Positions 1 through 6,263 of a stretch of 9,813 nucleotides of DNA are shown here, piece after piece. A program made the position numbers and the translations under genes. Origin of the DNA: Oxalobacteraceae bacterium UBA5157 (GTDB lineage Bacteria; Pseudomonadota; Gammaproteobacteria; Burkholderiales; Burkholderiaceae_D); contig DHXL01000344.1 in the NCBI GenBank assembly GCA_002415335.1, positions 1,073 to 10,885 on the forward strand, in the 5' to 3' direction. The notes below the pieces were generated by a model. The model did not search any database, was not told the origin of the DNA, and was given only the letters and a program-made list of their open reading frames with translations. Numbering within the stretch: position 1 is the first letter of the stretch; each line of letters opens with the position of its first letter.

Positions 1-1115
1 CGGGTCTCCTGCTGGATCTTCACGCCTTCCTTGGCCTCAACCGCTTGATGCAAGCCATCCGACCAGCGGCGGCCGGTCATCAAGCGTCCGGTGAATTCAT
101 CGACGATGACGACTTCATCGTTGTGCACCACATACTGTTGATCCTTGAAGTACAGCGTATGAGCCCGCAATGCCGCGTACAAGTGGTGTACCAGCGTGAT
201 ATTGGCGGCGTCATACAGGGACGCGCCTTCCGGCAGCAGGCCCATGCGGGTCAATATCTGTTCGGCTTTTTCGTGGCCGGCTTCCGTCAACAGCACCTGA
301 TGCGCTTTTTCATCCTTGGTGTAATCACCGGGCACTTCAATCTTGCCTTTGCCGTCCGGTGTTTCTTCGCCAATCTGCATGGTCAGCAGCGGCGGTACCG
401 CATTGATCTTGTGATAGAGCTCGGTGTGATTCTCCGCCTGACCGGAAATGATCAGTGGCGTGCGTGCCTCGTCGATCAGGATCGAGTCGACTTCATCGAC
501 GATCGCAAAATTCAAAGCGCGCTGGACTCGATCCCCTGCTTCATAGACCATGTTGTCGCGCAGGTAGTCAAAGCCGAATTCGTTGTTGGTGCCATACGTG
601 ATATCGGAGGCGTAAGCCGCCTGCTTTTCGTCATGCTCCATTTGCGACAGATTGACGCCGGTGGTCAGTCCCAACCAGCTGTACAGCTTGCCCATCCAGT
701 CAGCATCGCGCTGCGCCAGGTAATCATTGACGGTGACGACATGCACGCCCTGCCCCGACAAGGCATTCAGGTAGACAGCGAGCGTCGCCATGAGCGTCTT
801 GCCTTCACCGGTGCCCATTTCAGCGATCTTGCCGTAGTGCAGCACCATACCGCCAATCAGCTGGACGTCGAAGTGGCGCATTTTCAACACACGCCGGCTG
901 GCTTCGCGACACACAGCGAATACTTCCGGCAGAATATCGTCCAGCGTCGCGCCGTTAGCGATGCGCGTCTTGAATTCCGGGGTCTTCGCTTGCAGTTCGG
1001 CCTCGGATAATTTTTCTATCGTCGGCTCCAGCGCGTTAATCTCGCGGACAGTCTTTTGATATTGTTTGAGCAGGCGCTGGTTGCGGCTACCGAAAATCTG
1101 GGTCAGTAATGACAT
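1..1115 (-). CDS. secA: Preprotein translocase ATPase SecA (N-terminal 371 residues, 3' end beyond window)
   Basis: SecA is the cytoplasmic and membrane-peripheral ATPase that pushes unfolded preproteins through SecYEG. The visible part holds most of nucleotide-binding domain 1 and the start of the preprotein-crosslinking domain. Seen: start MSLLTQIFGSRNQR; Walker A region MGTGEGKT at residues 100-107 (Lys106); helicase-like TVNDYLAQRD (128-137); TYGTNNEFGFDYLRDN (173-188); Walker B DEVDSILIDEAR (207-218); GRRWSDGLHQAVEAKEG (348-364). The family is about 900 residues, so roughly 60% lies past position 1. The start is fixed by homology and by an in-frame TAG four codons upstream of the ATG. 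Only a weak ribosome site precedes it. The residue before the Walker A Thr is Gly, where E. coli SecA has Arg. No secM gene lies upstream, unlike in enterobacteria. Identity is certain. Confidence 0.98.
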   Translation of the reverse strand, partial: MSLLTQIFGSRNQRLLKQYQKTVREINALEPTIEKLSEAELQAKTPEFKTRIANGATLDDILPEVFAVCREASRRVLKMRHFDVQLIGGMVLHYGKIAEMGTGEGKTLMATLAVYLNALSGQGVHVVTVNDYLAQRDADWMGKLYSWLGLTTGVNLSQMEHDEKQAAYASDITYGTNNEFGFDYLRDNMVYEAGDRVQRALNFAIVDEVDSILIDEARTPLIISGQAENHTELYHKINAVPPLLTMQIGEETPDGKGKIEVPGDYTKDEKAHQVLLTEAGHEKAEQILTRMGLLPEGASLYDAANITLVHHLYAALRAHTLYFKDQQYVVHNDEVVIVDEFTGRLMTGRRWSDGLHQAVEAKEGVKIQQET

Positions 1116-1126
1116 GCTTAGGTTCT

Positions 1127-1159
1127 AAAAAAAGGCGCCGTGCAAACTCCCTCTGCGCC
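1127..1159 (-). terminator. Terminator-like hairpin with T7 in the secA leader
   Basis: On the minus strand GGCGC (1159-1155) can pair with GCGCC (1138-1134) across a 16-nt loop, followed at once by seven T (1133-1127). The stem is short and the loop long, so it is weaker than the hairpin at 5710-5735. It ends 11 nt before the secA ATG. It could end transcripts arriving from the M23 gene or act as an attenuator for secA. This is read by eye; no folding energy was calculated. Confidence 0.4.
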
Positions 1160-1213
1160 ATGCATCAATCTGCACGTGCGCGAACCGGGCCGGACTTTGG
1201 CTGAAAAAGGTGG

Positions 1214-1222
1214 ATTTTATCA
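1214..1222 (-). promoter_or_regulatory. Candidate extended -10 promoter for secA
   Basis: The minus strand reads TGATAAAAT, an extended -10 (TGn followed by a 5/6 match to TATAAT) about 100 nt ahead of the secA start. No good -35 hexamer sits 16-18 nt further up, which is usual for extended -10 promoters. A small hairpin, CCCCA/TGGGG, lies just upstream. Transcription would start near 1207 and give a leader of about 90 nt that contains the terminator-like hairpin. The 214-bp gap between the M23 gene and secA otherwise shows no convincing gene. Confidence 0.35.
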
Positions 1223-1329
1223 TGCGACCCCAGGTAAATTGGGGTTATCAGTCAGGAAACAAGGTTTACTGCCTTGCGAGAATGAAAATGTCTCGGCCGA
1301 TACGCGGCACCGCTCATGCAGCCGCGTCC

Positions 1330-2334
1330 TTATTTTGCGGCCAATGCGACCGCCTTGGGCGAACCGGCACCGATCCCCGCGCCGATGGCAGCAAGCCTGG
1401 CCTGATCGGCGCCCGCGGCCAGGAACTTGTGCGGGTCCTGCGGAATGCCCCTGACCAATACTTCGAAGTGCAAGTGCGGCCCAGTCGAACGTCCGGTCGA
1501 TCCTATGTCGGCTATATGCTGGCCGCGCCGGACGATATCGCCGACTCTCACCAGCAATTTGGACGCATGCGCGTAACGCGTAACGATGTCGTTGCCATGG
1601 TCGATTTCGAGCATATTGCCGAAGTCGTGATGATATTCCGCCGCAATCACGACGCCGCCAGCCGCCGCCGAAATCGGGGTCCCGATTGGGGACGGAAAAT
1701 CAATTCCTTCGTGAAAGGCATTGCGTCCGGTAAACGGATCCAGCCGCCATCCAAAACCCGATGCGTTATAAGTTACGTTGACCGGTTGAATTGTCGGCAG
1801 CAGCCTGGATTTGATTTTGTAGCCCATCAACGTAGTTTCAACCACGTTCATGTAGTCGGCGCGGTGCTCGACATCTTTCGCCAGACTGTCGAGCGCGCCC
1901 CGGAATTCGTTCATGCTCAAATCGTGGCCGCGGTGATCTCCGGGGCCAGCGGATTCAGCGCCGCCGCGACCCGGCGATTCCTTGAAATTGAATTCCTCCG
2001 GTTTGATGCCGGCCAGCCCCTGAACCCGTTCGCCCAATGCATCGAGCCGCATCAACTGCGCCTGCATCTCGCCCAATTTCATCGCCATGGCCGCGAGGTT
2101 TTCCTTCACGAATTTGTCTTTTTTGGCGGTGTCGCTCTGCTCGGCCGAAACCAGCATGCCGCGCACGAATGGAAATTTGATATCACCGGCGTGGCGCAAG
2201 GTGAGGTAATACAGCAGCGCTGCGCTGGTCACGATGACAGCAAGCAACAGCAGCAATGCGAATGCGAAATGCCGATGAGTCAGCGTCACCGATTTGGCCG
2301 CCGTGAAGCGAGAGTGCAATATAATAATTTGCAT
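1330..2334 (-). CDS. Membrane-anchored M23 (LytM-type) metallopeptidase
   Basis: A 334-residue zinc endopeptidase or regulator acting on peptidoglycan cross-links in the periplasm. Seen: a short basic cytoplasmic start, a single membrane helix at about 23-43 (ALLLLLAVIVTSAALLYYL), a Gln/Leu/Glu-rich helical stretch at about 63-110 that is probably coiled coil, and the M23 domain at about 190-305. Within it, GFGWRLDPFTG leads to HEGID (His208 and Asp212, zinc ligands), YAHAS (His256) and GPHLHFEV (His287, His289). All catalytic and zinc residues are present, so it should be active rather than an EnvC-like pseudo-enzyme. A Gly/Ala-rich tail of about 28 residues follows the domain. The start is well supported by AGAGGAG five bases before the ATG. 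It is divergent from dciA (48 bp apart) and lies 214 bp ahead of secA. The substrate bond is not known from sequence. Confidence 0.93.
   Translation of the reverse strand: MQIIILHSRFTAAKSVTLTHRHFAFALLLLLAVIVTSAALLYYLTLRHAGDIKFPFVRGMLVSAEQSDTAKKDKFVKENLAAMAMKLGEMQAQLMRLDALGERVQGLAGIKPEEFNFKESPGRGGAESAGPGDHRGHDLSMNEFRGALDSLAKDVEHRADYMNVVETTLMGYKIKSRLLPTIQPVNVTYNASGFGWRLDPFTGRNAFHEGIDFPSPIGTPISAAAGGVVIAAEYHHDFGNMLEIDHGNDIVTRYAHASKLLVRVGDIVRRGQHIADIGSTGRSTGPHLHFEVLVRGIPQDPHKFLAAGADQARLAAIGAGIGAGSPKAVALAAK
2320..2325 (+). promoter_or_regulatory. Candidate -10 box for dciA inside the M23 start codons
   Basis: A perfect TATAAT on the plus strand lies 57 nt before the dciA ATG, within the first codons of the divergent M23 gene. 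The best -35 candidate, TTGGCC at 2294-2299, is 20 nt away, which is longer than ideal. If used, transcription would start near 2332 and the RNA would overlap the M23 ribosome site in antisense. Confidence 0.3.
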
Positions 2335-2382
2335 GGTGACTCCTCTGACTCGCCCATCAAGGATGAGGTGTGATAAGGTTTA

Positions 2383-2883
2383 ATGACGATGCTTCCATCC
2401 TCATTTCCCCCCCATCAGCAAGGCACCCGCCGCACTCCAGCCGCGAAAGGCGCCGCAGATTTCTTACGCGCGCACGACAAGATGGCGTCGATCCTGCCGA
2501 CCGTCACGCGTATGGCCGCATTACAAAAAGACTGTTCCGCTACCCTCCCCGCAATGTTCGAGGCCTGCTCGATACTGATGTTCGATGCAGGGCAACTGGT
2601 GCTATCGACTCCGAGCGCGGCACTCGCTGCAAAGCTAAAACAGCAACTGCCGAAACTGCAGGACAGTTTGTTGAAGCGAGGCTGGCAGGTTAGCGCAATC
2701 CGTCTTAAAGTGCAAGTGACGAAAAACCTTGTTAAATCAGTACCTTCTAAGCAATTGAGCTTGCCTGTACGGGCGGTTTCCGCACTCGCCGAACTTGGCA
2801 ATACGCTGGAAAATTCTCCCCGCAATGAAGCACTGAAGGCGGCATTGAGCGCGATGGTGGAGCGCCATCGCGGCACCAGGTGA
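2383..2883 (+). CDS. dciA: DUF721 protein, probable DciA helicase loader/operator
   Basis: DciA helps load the replicative DnaB helicase in bacteria that lack the phage-derived loaders DnaC and DnaI. This 166-residue protein has a low-complexity, proline-containing start (1-25), then a DUF721-like alpha/beta domain at about 35-112. There, GQLVLSTPSAALAAKLKQQL (70-89) matches the family's strand-then-helix signature, and a strand SAIRLKVQV (104-112) follows. The helical tail is Ala/Glu/Arg-rich. The family is poorly conserved, so the call rests on this pattern plus position: DUF721 genes commonly sit by lpxC and secA in beta- and gammaproteobacteria. The first ATG is used; a second at 2389 is equally possible, as TAAGG lies 4 or 10 nt before them. 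It is the only plus-strand gene here, divergent from the M23 gene and convergent with lpxC. Confidence 0.8.
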   Translation: MTMLPSSFPPHQQGTRRTPAAKGAADFLRAHDKMASILPTVTRMAALQKDCSATLPAMFEACSILMFDAGQLVLSTPSAALAAKLKQQLPKLQDSLLKRGWQVSAIRLKVQVTKNLVKSVPSKQLSLPVRAVSALAELGNTLENSPRNEALKAALSAMVERHRGTR

Positions 2884-2926
2884 TGCGCGGAACAGGGAAG
2901 AAGACAACACCGTTTGTGGCGACGAG

Positions 2927-2942
2927 GCAGCGGGGGAGCTGC
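2927..2942. terminator. Hairpin between convergent dciA and lpxC
   Basis: GCAGC (2927-2931) pairs with GCTGC (2938-2942) around a 6-nt loop in the 76-bp gap where dciA and lpxC converge. It is symmetric and so would form in either transcript, but there is no T-run on either side. It is at best a weak terminator or 3' stabilising stem. Confidence 0.25.
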
Positions 2943-2959
2943 AATTGGGCCTGTCGCGC

Positions 2960-3895
2960 CTAATTCAGCGCCCATTCCTGGCCGGCCTGCTGCGCATAGC
3001 CGCGCGGTGCTGAGTCGAGCGTGTCGAAGCTGACGATTTCATACGCGTCGGGCTGGGCCAGCAAAGCCCGCAGCAACTGGTTGTTGAGTGTATGGCCCGA
3101 CTTGTGCGCGACATAACTTGCCAGCAGCGGATGACCGATCAGATACAGATCACCGATCGCATCCAGTATCTTGTGCCGCACAAATTCGTTATCGTAGCGC
3201 AATCCGTCTGAATTCAGGATGCGGTACTCGTCCATTACGATCGCGTTTTCCAGTGATCCGCCGCGCGCAAGCCCCAGTCCACGCAAGGTTTCCACATCCT
3301 GCATGAAGCCGAAGGTGCGCGCCCGCGCCACCTCCTTGACGTAGGAATCAATCGAAAAATCGATTTCCGCGGTCTGGCCCGTGCCATCCACCGCAGGGTG
3401 ATTGAATTCGATAAAGAACTTGAGCTTGAAACCATTGAAAGGCTCCAGCCGCACCCATTTTTCTTGCGTGCCCTGTCCTTCGCGCACTTCGACCGGCCGC
3501 TTGACGCGGATGAATTTCTTGGCGACGTTCTGCTCCTGCAATCCGGCCTGCTGCAGCAAGAAAACGAATGAGGATGCGGAGCCGTCCATGATCGGGATTT
3601 CCTCGGCGGTGATATCGACGTACAAGTTGTCGATGCCCATGCCGGCACACGCCGACATCAAGTGCTCGACCGTCGACACTCTGGCGCCATCCTTCTGCAG
3701 CGTGGAGGCCATGCGCGTATCACCGACGCCGGCGGCCGATGCCGGGAAATCCACCGCCGGCTCCAGATCGACGCGGCGGAACACGATGCCCGTGTCGGGC
3801 GCAGCGGGACGCAGCGTCAGTTCGACCTTGGTTCCCGAATGAAGTCCGACGCCGATGGTCCTGACGAGTTGTTTGACCGTACGTTGTTTAAGCAT
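2960..3895 (-). CDS. lpxC: UDP-3-O-acyl-N-acetylglucosamine deacetylase LpxC
   Basis: LpxC is the zinc amidase that removes acetate from UDP-3-O-acyl-GlcNAc, the first committed step of lipid A synthesis, in the cytoplasm. At 311 residues it has full length (E. coli 305). Seen: MLKQRTVKQLVRTIGVGLHSG start; STVEHLMSAC with Glu77 and zinc ligand His78; DNLYVDITAEEIPIMDGSASSFV (89-111); ARTFGF (192-197); HKILDAIGD with zinc ligands His241 and Asp245 and catalytic Asp249; AHKSGHTL with catalytic His268. All correspond to the E. coli residues. The start is fixed by family alignment, yet no ribosome site lies at normal spacing; a TATAAT ends only 5 nt before the ATG. In E. coli LpxC is controlled by FtsH proteolysis. 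The C-terminus here, GQEWALN, is short, and whether it acts as a degron is unknown. Confidence 0.98.
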   Translation of the reverse strand: MLKQRTVKQLVRTIGVGLHSGTKVELTLRPAAPDTGIVFRRVDLEPAVDFPASAAGVGDTRMASTLQKDGARVSTVEHLMSACAGMGIDNLYVDITAEEIPIMDGSASSFVFLLQQAGLQEQNVAKKFIRVKRPVEVREGQGTQEKWVRLEPFNGFKLKFFIEFNHPAVDGTGQTAEIDFSIDSYVKEVARARTFGFMQDVETLRGLGLARGGSLENAIVMDEYRILNSDGLRYDNEFVRHKILDAIGDLYLIGHPLLASYVAHKSGHTLNNQLLRALLAQPDAYEIVSFDTLDSAPRGYAQQAGQEWALN

Positions 3896-3900
3896 CCCAG

Positions 3901-3909
3901 ATTATAACA
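3901..3909 (-). promoter_or_regulatory. Consensus extended -10 promoter abutting lpxC
   Basis: The minus strand reads TGTTATAAT, an exact extended -10 (TGn plus TATAAT), separated from the lpxC ATG by only five bases (CTGGG). Normal spacing would place the transcription start on or next to the ATG. The -35 side is poor: TTGAGG occurs 13 nt upstream, too close for standard spacing. Either the mRNA is leaderless or this perfect box is a chance match and a start further upstream is used. Confidence 0.5.
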
Positions 3910-3941
3910 ACACGGGAAGCCTCAACGGCGATGCGTCATGC

Positions 3942-3976
3942 CGGCCGGTGTCTGCATTAAACAACAGTTCCGGCCG
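3942..3976 (-). terminator. GC-rich inverted repeat after the fapA-like gene
   Basis: CGGCCGG (3942-3948) is complementary to CCGGCCG (3970-3976), a 7-bp stem with a 21-nt loop starting about 10 nt past the stop of the DUF342 gene. No T-run follows on the minus strand, so it is not a standard intrinsic terminator. It may protect the 3' end or weaken read-through into lpxC. Each arm contains the palindrome CCGG or GGCC, so cruciform-like alternatives exist. Confidence 0.3.
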
Positions 3977-3985
3977 AGGTGTGCG

Positions 3986-5620
3986 CTAATTGCCGGCGAC
4001 AATTTTTCCGTCTGCGATGCGGATGACCGCCCCGCCCATGTCATCGGGTGCCTGCCAGACTTGCTGGCCGACCCTGACTTCGACGCCATAATAGATGGTC
4101 TTGCCCGCCTCGACCCGGCCCTTGTCCATCAATTCGGTTTGGTCGCTCAATTGTTTGATCTCTTCAGTCAACGCATTGATTTCGCCAAGGACCTGGACGC
4201 GGGTAGCCTCGACCTTGGATCCGACACCGCCTACCGCTTTCTTGGGATTATGTTCAAAGTAAACAATCAGCTTGAGGACCCGATCCAGTTCATCGAACTT
4301 CTGTTGGCGCAGCCGCTCCTTGTGCTGCAATTGCTCGTCCAGGAATGGATCGAAACCGACTTGCACCTGTGTCTTGGCACCGGTTGACGCCCCCAGCACC
4401 GACGTCTTGATCAACAGGCTGGCCTGGCTCAGTCCCCCTATGATCTGGCTAATCTTGGCGCCTTCTTTGCCGACGATGATTTCATCCTTGGCAATTAGCT
4501 CGCATTGCCATGCGCTGCGATCAATCAGGATGGCAACCCCGGCTTCGACATGCACGTGCTCCATGAAAAGCGCTTGCACCGATCCCTGGCAAATAATTCT
4601 TGCGGTATTGCTTGGCAGCGCTTGCGCGTCGCTATGGGTGTCCGCGTGTCCGATCACACCGCCTTGCACGGCAACATTGCCGCCGGCAATGATGTGCGCG
4701 GCTTCCACGGTGCCGCTGACGATAACGTCACCGGCTACCTTGATCCGCATACCCGCCTTGACATCGCCGGCGACGCGTATCGTGCCTTCGAAATCGATAT
4801 TGCCCGTACTCAAGTCAACGTCAGGCACTTCGATCACCGGATTCACGACGACGCCCCGGTCGACCAGCATCGGTTGCCCGGCCAGCGTGGCACGCAGCAG
4901 GTTTGGGTCCGTGCTGTCCGGGGCCACACCTTGCAAGTCATGCGCGAACGACAGGTCGGGAATCGCTACCGCCAGCACAGGCTGGCCTTTGACATCGGTG
5001 CCGTCAGTGCTCGGCGTCGGTGCAATCCGCCGCATCAATTGGTCGCCTGGATGAACCAGCAATAAGTGGCTGAGGTCGCTGTATTTGATCAGCGCTTTGT
5101 CGTCCAGCGGCGCGGCTTCGCTTCGCTGCTCCATGAACAGCGGTTCAAAGCGGGCGGGCGTGCCGTCGATCGGAAAATCGCCCCGCGCGATGGTCAGATT
5201 TTCGCAATGACCGATCGCCAGTGCGGCATCGATCTGTTGACGCAACAGACCGTGCACGACGCCCTGATCGCGCAAAGCTGCGAATACTTGCCCCTCGTCG
5301 ATCGGCTTGCCGCCTTGCGGCGCGATCAAGGTGAGCTGCGCAAGCATGCTATCGCCGCTGAGCGTCAGCGCAAATTCGCCGTCTCGGCGGACGCCGACGA
5401 TCCGTTCCGACGCTTCCAGCATGCCGCGGCAGCCGGTCACAAAATCGACGAGCGCCTTCTGGTCGACGCAAAAGGCGTCCCAGCCGCCGTCGTGCATGAA
5501 GCGCTGGACAGTGGCCAGATCCGGCGCAGACACGTCGCCCATTGGTTCGAAGCGGGCGTGTAAATCACCGGCTTCCTCGTTCATGAAGAACGACAAACCC
5601 GGTGAACGTGAATCCTGCAT
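3986..5620 (-). CDS. FapA family (DUF342) protein
   Basis: A 544-residue soluble protein with no signal peptide or membrane helix. Family members are polymer-like beta-helix proteins; Vibrio FapA affects flagellar assembly and polar localisation, but the biochemical role is unclear. Seen: an N-terminal region (1-170) with the LTLIAPQGGKPIDEGQVFAAL-type segment (96-116); the family signature APTPSTDGTDVKGQPV (200-215); a right-handed beta-solenoid of GDV/GNV-type repeats at about 268-415 (VAGDVKAGMRIKVAGDVIVSG, then IIAGGNVAVQGGVIG); a charged coiled coil at about 425-500; and a short beta tail. The start was chosen because GGGAG lies 7 nt before ATG 5620 and the residues upstream are terminator and leader sequence. 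It has its own transcription unit, since a strong terminator lies upstream. No flagellar gene is in view. The family is clear, the role here is not. Confidence 0.88.
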   Translation of the reverse strand: MQDSRSPGLSFFMNEEAGDLHARFEPMGDVSAPDLATVQRFMHDGGWDAFCVDQKALVDFVTGCRGMLEASERIVGVRRDGEFALTLSGDSMLAQLTLIAPQGGKPIDEGQVFAALRDQGVVHGLLRQQIDAALAIGHCENLTIARGDFPIDGTPARFEPLFMEQRSEAAPLDDKALIKYSDLSHLLLVHPGDQLMRRIAPTPSTDGTDVKGQPVLAVAIPDLSFAHDLQGVAPDSTDPNLLRATLAGQPMLVDRGVVVNPVIEVPDVDLSTGNIDFEGTIRVAGDVKAGMRIKVAGDVIVSGTVEAAHIIAGGNVAVQGGVIGHADTHSDAQALPSNTARIICQGSVQALFMEHVHVEAGVAILIDRSAWQCELIAKDEIIVGKEGAKISQIIGGLSQASLLIKTSVLGASTGAKTQVQVGFDPFLDEQLQHKERLRQQKFDELDRVLKLIVYFEHNPKKAVGGVGSKVEATRVQVLGEINALTEEIKQLSDQTELMDKGRVEAGKTIYYGVEVRVGQQVWQAPDDMGGAVIRIADGKIVAGN

Positions 5621-5627
5621 CAAAGCA

Positions 5628-5632
5628 CTCCC
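5628..5632 (-). promoter_or_regulatory. Ribosome binding site of the fapA-like gene
   Basis: GGGAG on the minus strand lies 7 nt before ATG 5620. It decides the start: the open frame runs a further 67 codons upstream, through the promoter region and the terminator, with residues unlike the family. Confidence 0.65.
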
Positions 5633-5640
5633 AGGCAGTG

Positions 5641-5664
5641 TGTATTGCCTACGATCACAATATA
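5641..5664 (-). promoter_or_regulatory. Candidate promoter and operator of the fapA-like gene
   Basis: On the minus strand TATATT (5664-5659) is a 5/6 match to a -10 box and would give a leader of about 30 nt. No clear -35 is seen. Overlapping it is an inverted repeat, TATTG (5643-5647) and CAATA (5658-5662) with a 10-bp spacer, extended by one more pair (T5641/A5664) after a mismatch. That size and position would suit a repressor site, but a chance match is quite possible. Confidence 0.3.
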
Positions 5665-5709
5665 CGCCAGTGGCACAGGTTTTTTGGCGCCGCCGCGCCC
5701 GGTTGCAGC

Positions 5710-5735
5710 AAAAAAAACGGCGCTCAAGGCGCCGT
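5710..5735 (-). terminator. Strong intrinsic terminator after the peroxiredoxin gene
   Basis: On the minus strand ACGGCGC (5735-5729), a 5-nt loop CTTGA and GCGCCGT (5723-5717) form a perfect 7-bp GC-rich stem followed by a run of T (eight in total, 5717-5710, the first being the last stem base). It begins 21 nt past the peroxiredoxin stop codon. It should end the ftsZ-peroxiredoxin transcript and isolate the fapA-like gene. Confidence 0.92.
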
Positions 5736-5756
5736 GTCGTTCCCGCTAGCGGACCT

Positions 5757-6263
5757 TCAGCCCAGTTGCGCCAACAGCGTTTCGGCGTTGGACACTTCGA
5801 ACTTGCCGCCTTGTTCGACATTCAGCTGTTTGACCACGCCGTCGTCGACTAGCATCGAGTAGCGTTGTGAACGCGTGCCCATACCGAATTTGGACATGTC
5901 CGCATCCAGGCCGAGAGCCTTGCTGTAATCGCCGTTGCCGTCGCCCATCATGCGTACGGTGCCGACTGCTTTCTGATCGCGGCCCCAGGCACCCATCACG
6001 AAGGCATCATTGACCGAAATGCACCATATCTCATCGACGCCCTTCGCCTTGAGTTCGGCCGCGTGCTTGACGTAACCCGGCACATGTTGCGCGGAGCACG
6101 TCGGAGTGTACGCACCCGGCAAGCCGAAAATAGCGATCTTCTTGCCCTTGGTCAGGTCTGAAACATTAAATGTGTTGGGACCGATCGCGCAGCCTTCGCT
6201 GGGTGATTCGATGAATTCGGCGAGTTTGCCTTCGGGCAGGCGATCGCCAATCTTGATGGTCAT
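5757..6263 (-). CDS. Type II / Prx5-family peroxiredoxin
   Basis: A 168-residue thiol peroxidase that reduces hydrogen peroxide and organic peroxides in the cytoplasm using glutathione/glutaredoxin or thioredoxin. Seen: MTIKIGDRLPEG start typical of the family; the active-site stretch FGLPGAYTPTCSAQHVPGY with peroxidatic Cys56, Thr53 and Pro49; DEIWCISVND with Cys81, 25 residues on, the same spacing as the second cysteine of plant type II enzymes; and GTRSQRYSMLVDDG with the conserved Arg131. A third cysteine, Cys25, precedes these. No C-terminal resolving cysteine of the human PRDX5 kind is present. The length matches single-domain members, so no glutaredoxin domain is fused. The start was chosen because AGAGGA lies 7 nt before it and because the 27-codon extension to an upstream GTG is unlike the family. 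It is 256 bp behind ftsZ and ends at a terminator, so it is probably the last gene of that transcript. Confidence 0.95.
   Translation of the reverse strand: MTIKIGDRLPEGKLAEFIESPSEGCAIGPNTFNVSDLTKGKKIAIFGLPGAYTPTCSAQHVPGYVKHAAELKAKGVDEIWCISVNDAFVMGAWGRDQKAVGTVRMMGDGNGDYSKALGLDADMSKFGMGTRSQRYSMLVDDGVVKQLNVEQGGKFEVSNAETLLAQLG

Noticed and set aside
45..1010. Long plus-strand open frame opposite secA
   Set aside because: Its protein has no recognisable domain and is the mirror of the well-conserved SecA frame; long antisense frames are expected in this GC-biased coding DNA.
1210..2373. 387-codon plus-strand open frame opposite the M23 gene
   Set aside because: The minus strand carries the intact M23 domain with all catalytic residues and a good ribosome site; the plus frame shows no family pattern and overlaps the divergent promoter region.
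5680..5717. T6/A8 tracts and second GGCGCC near the terminator as an antiterminator pair
   Set aside because: The second GGCGCC and the A/T tracts are in the wrong order to extend one stem with the terminator arms, so no competing fold is supported.
5621..5821. 67-codon upstream extension of the fapA-like gene
   Set aside because: It would translate through the intrinsic terminator and the 3' end of the peroxiredoxin gene, is Arg/Cys-rich, and a good ribosome site supports the start at 5620.
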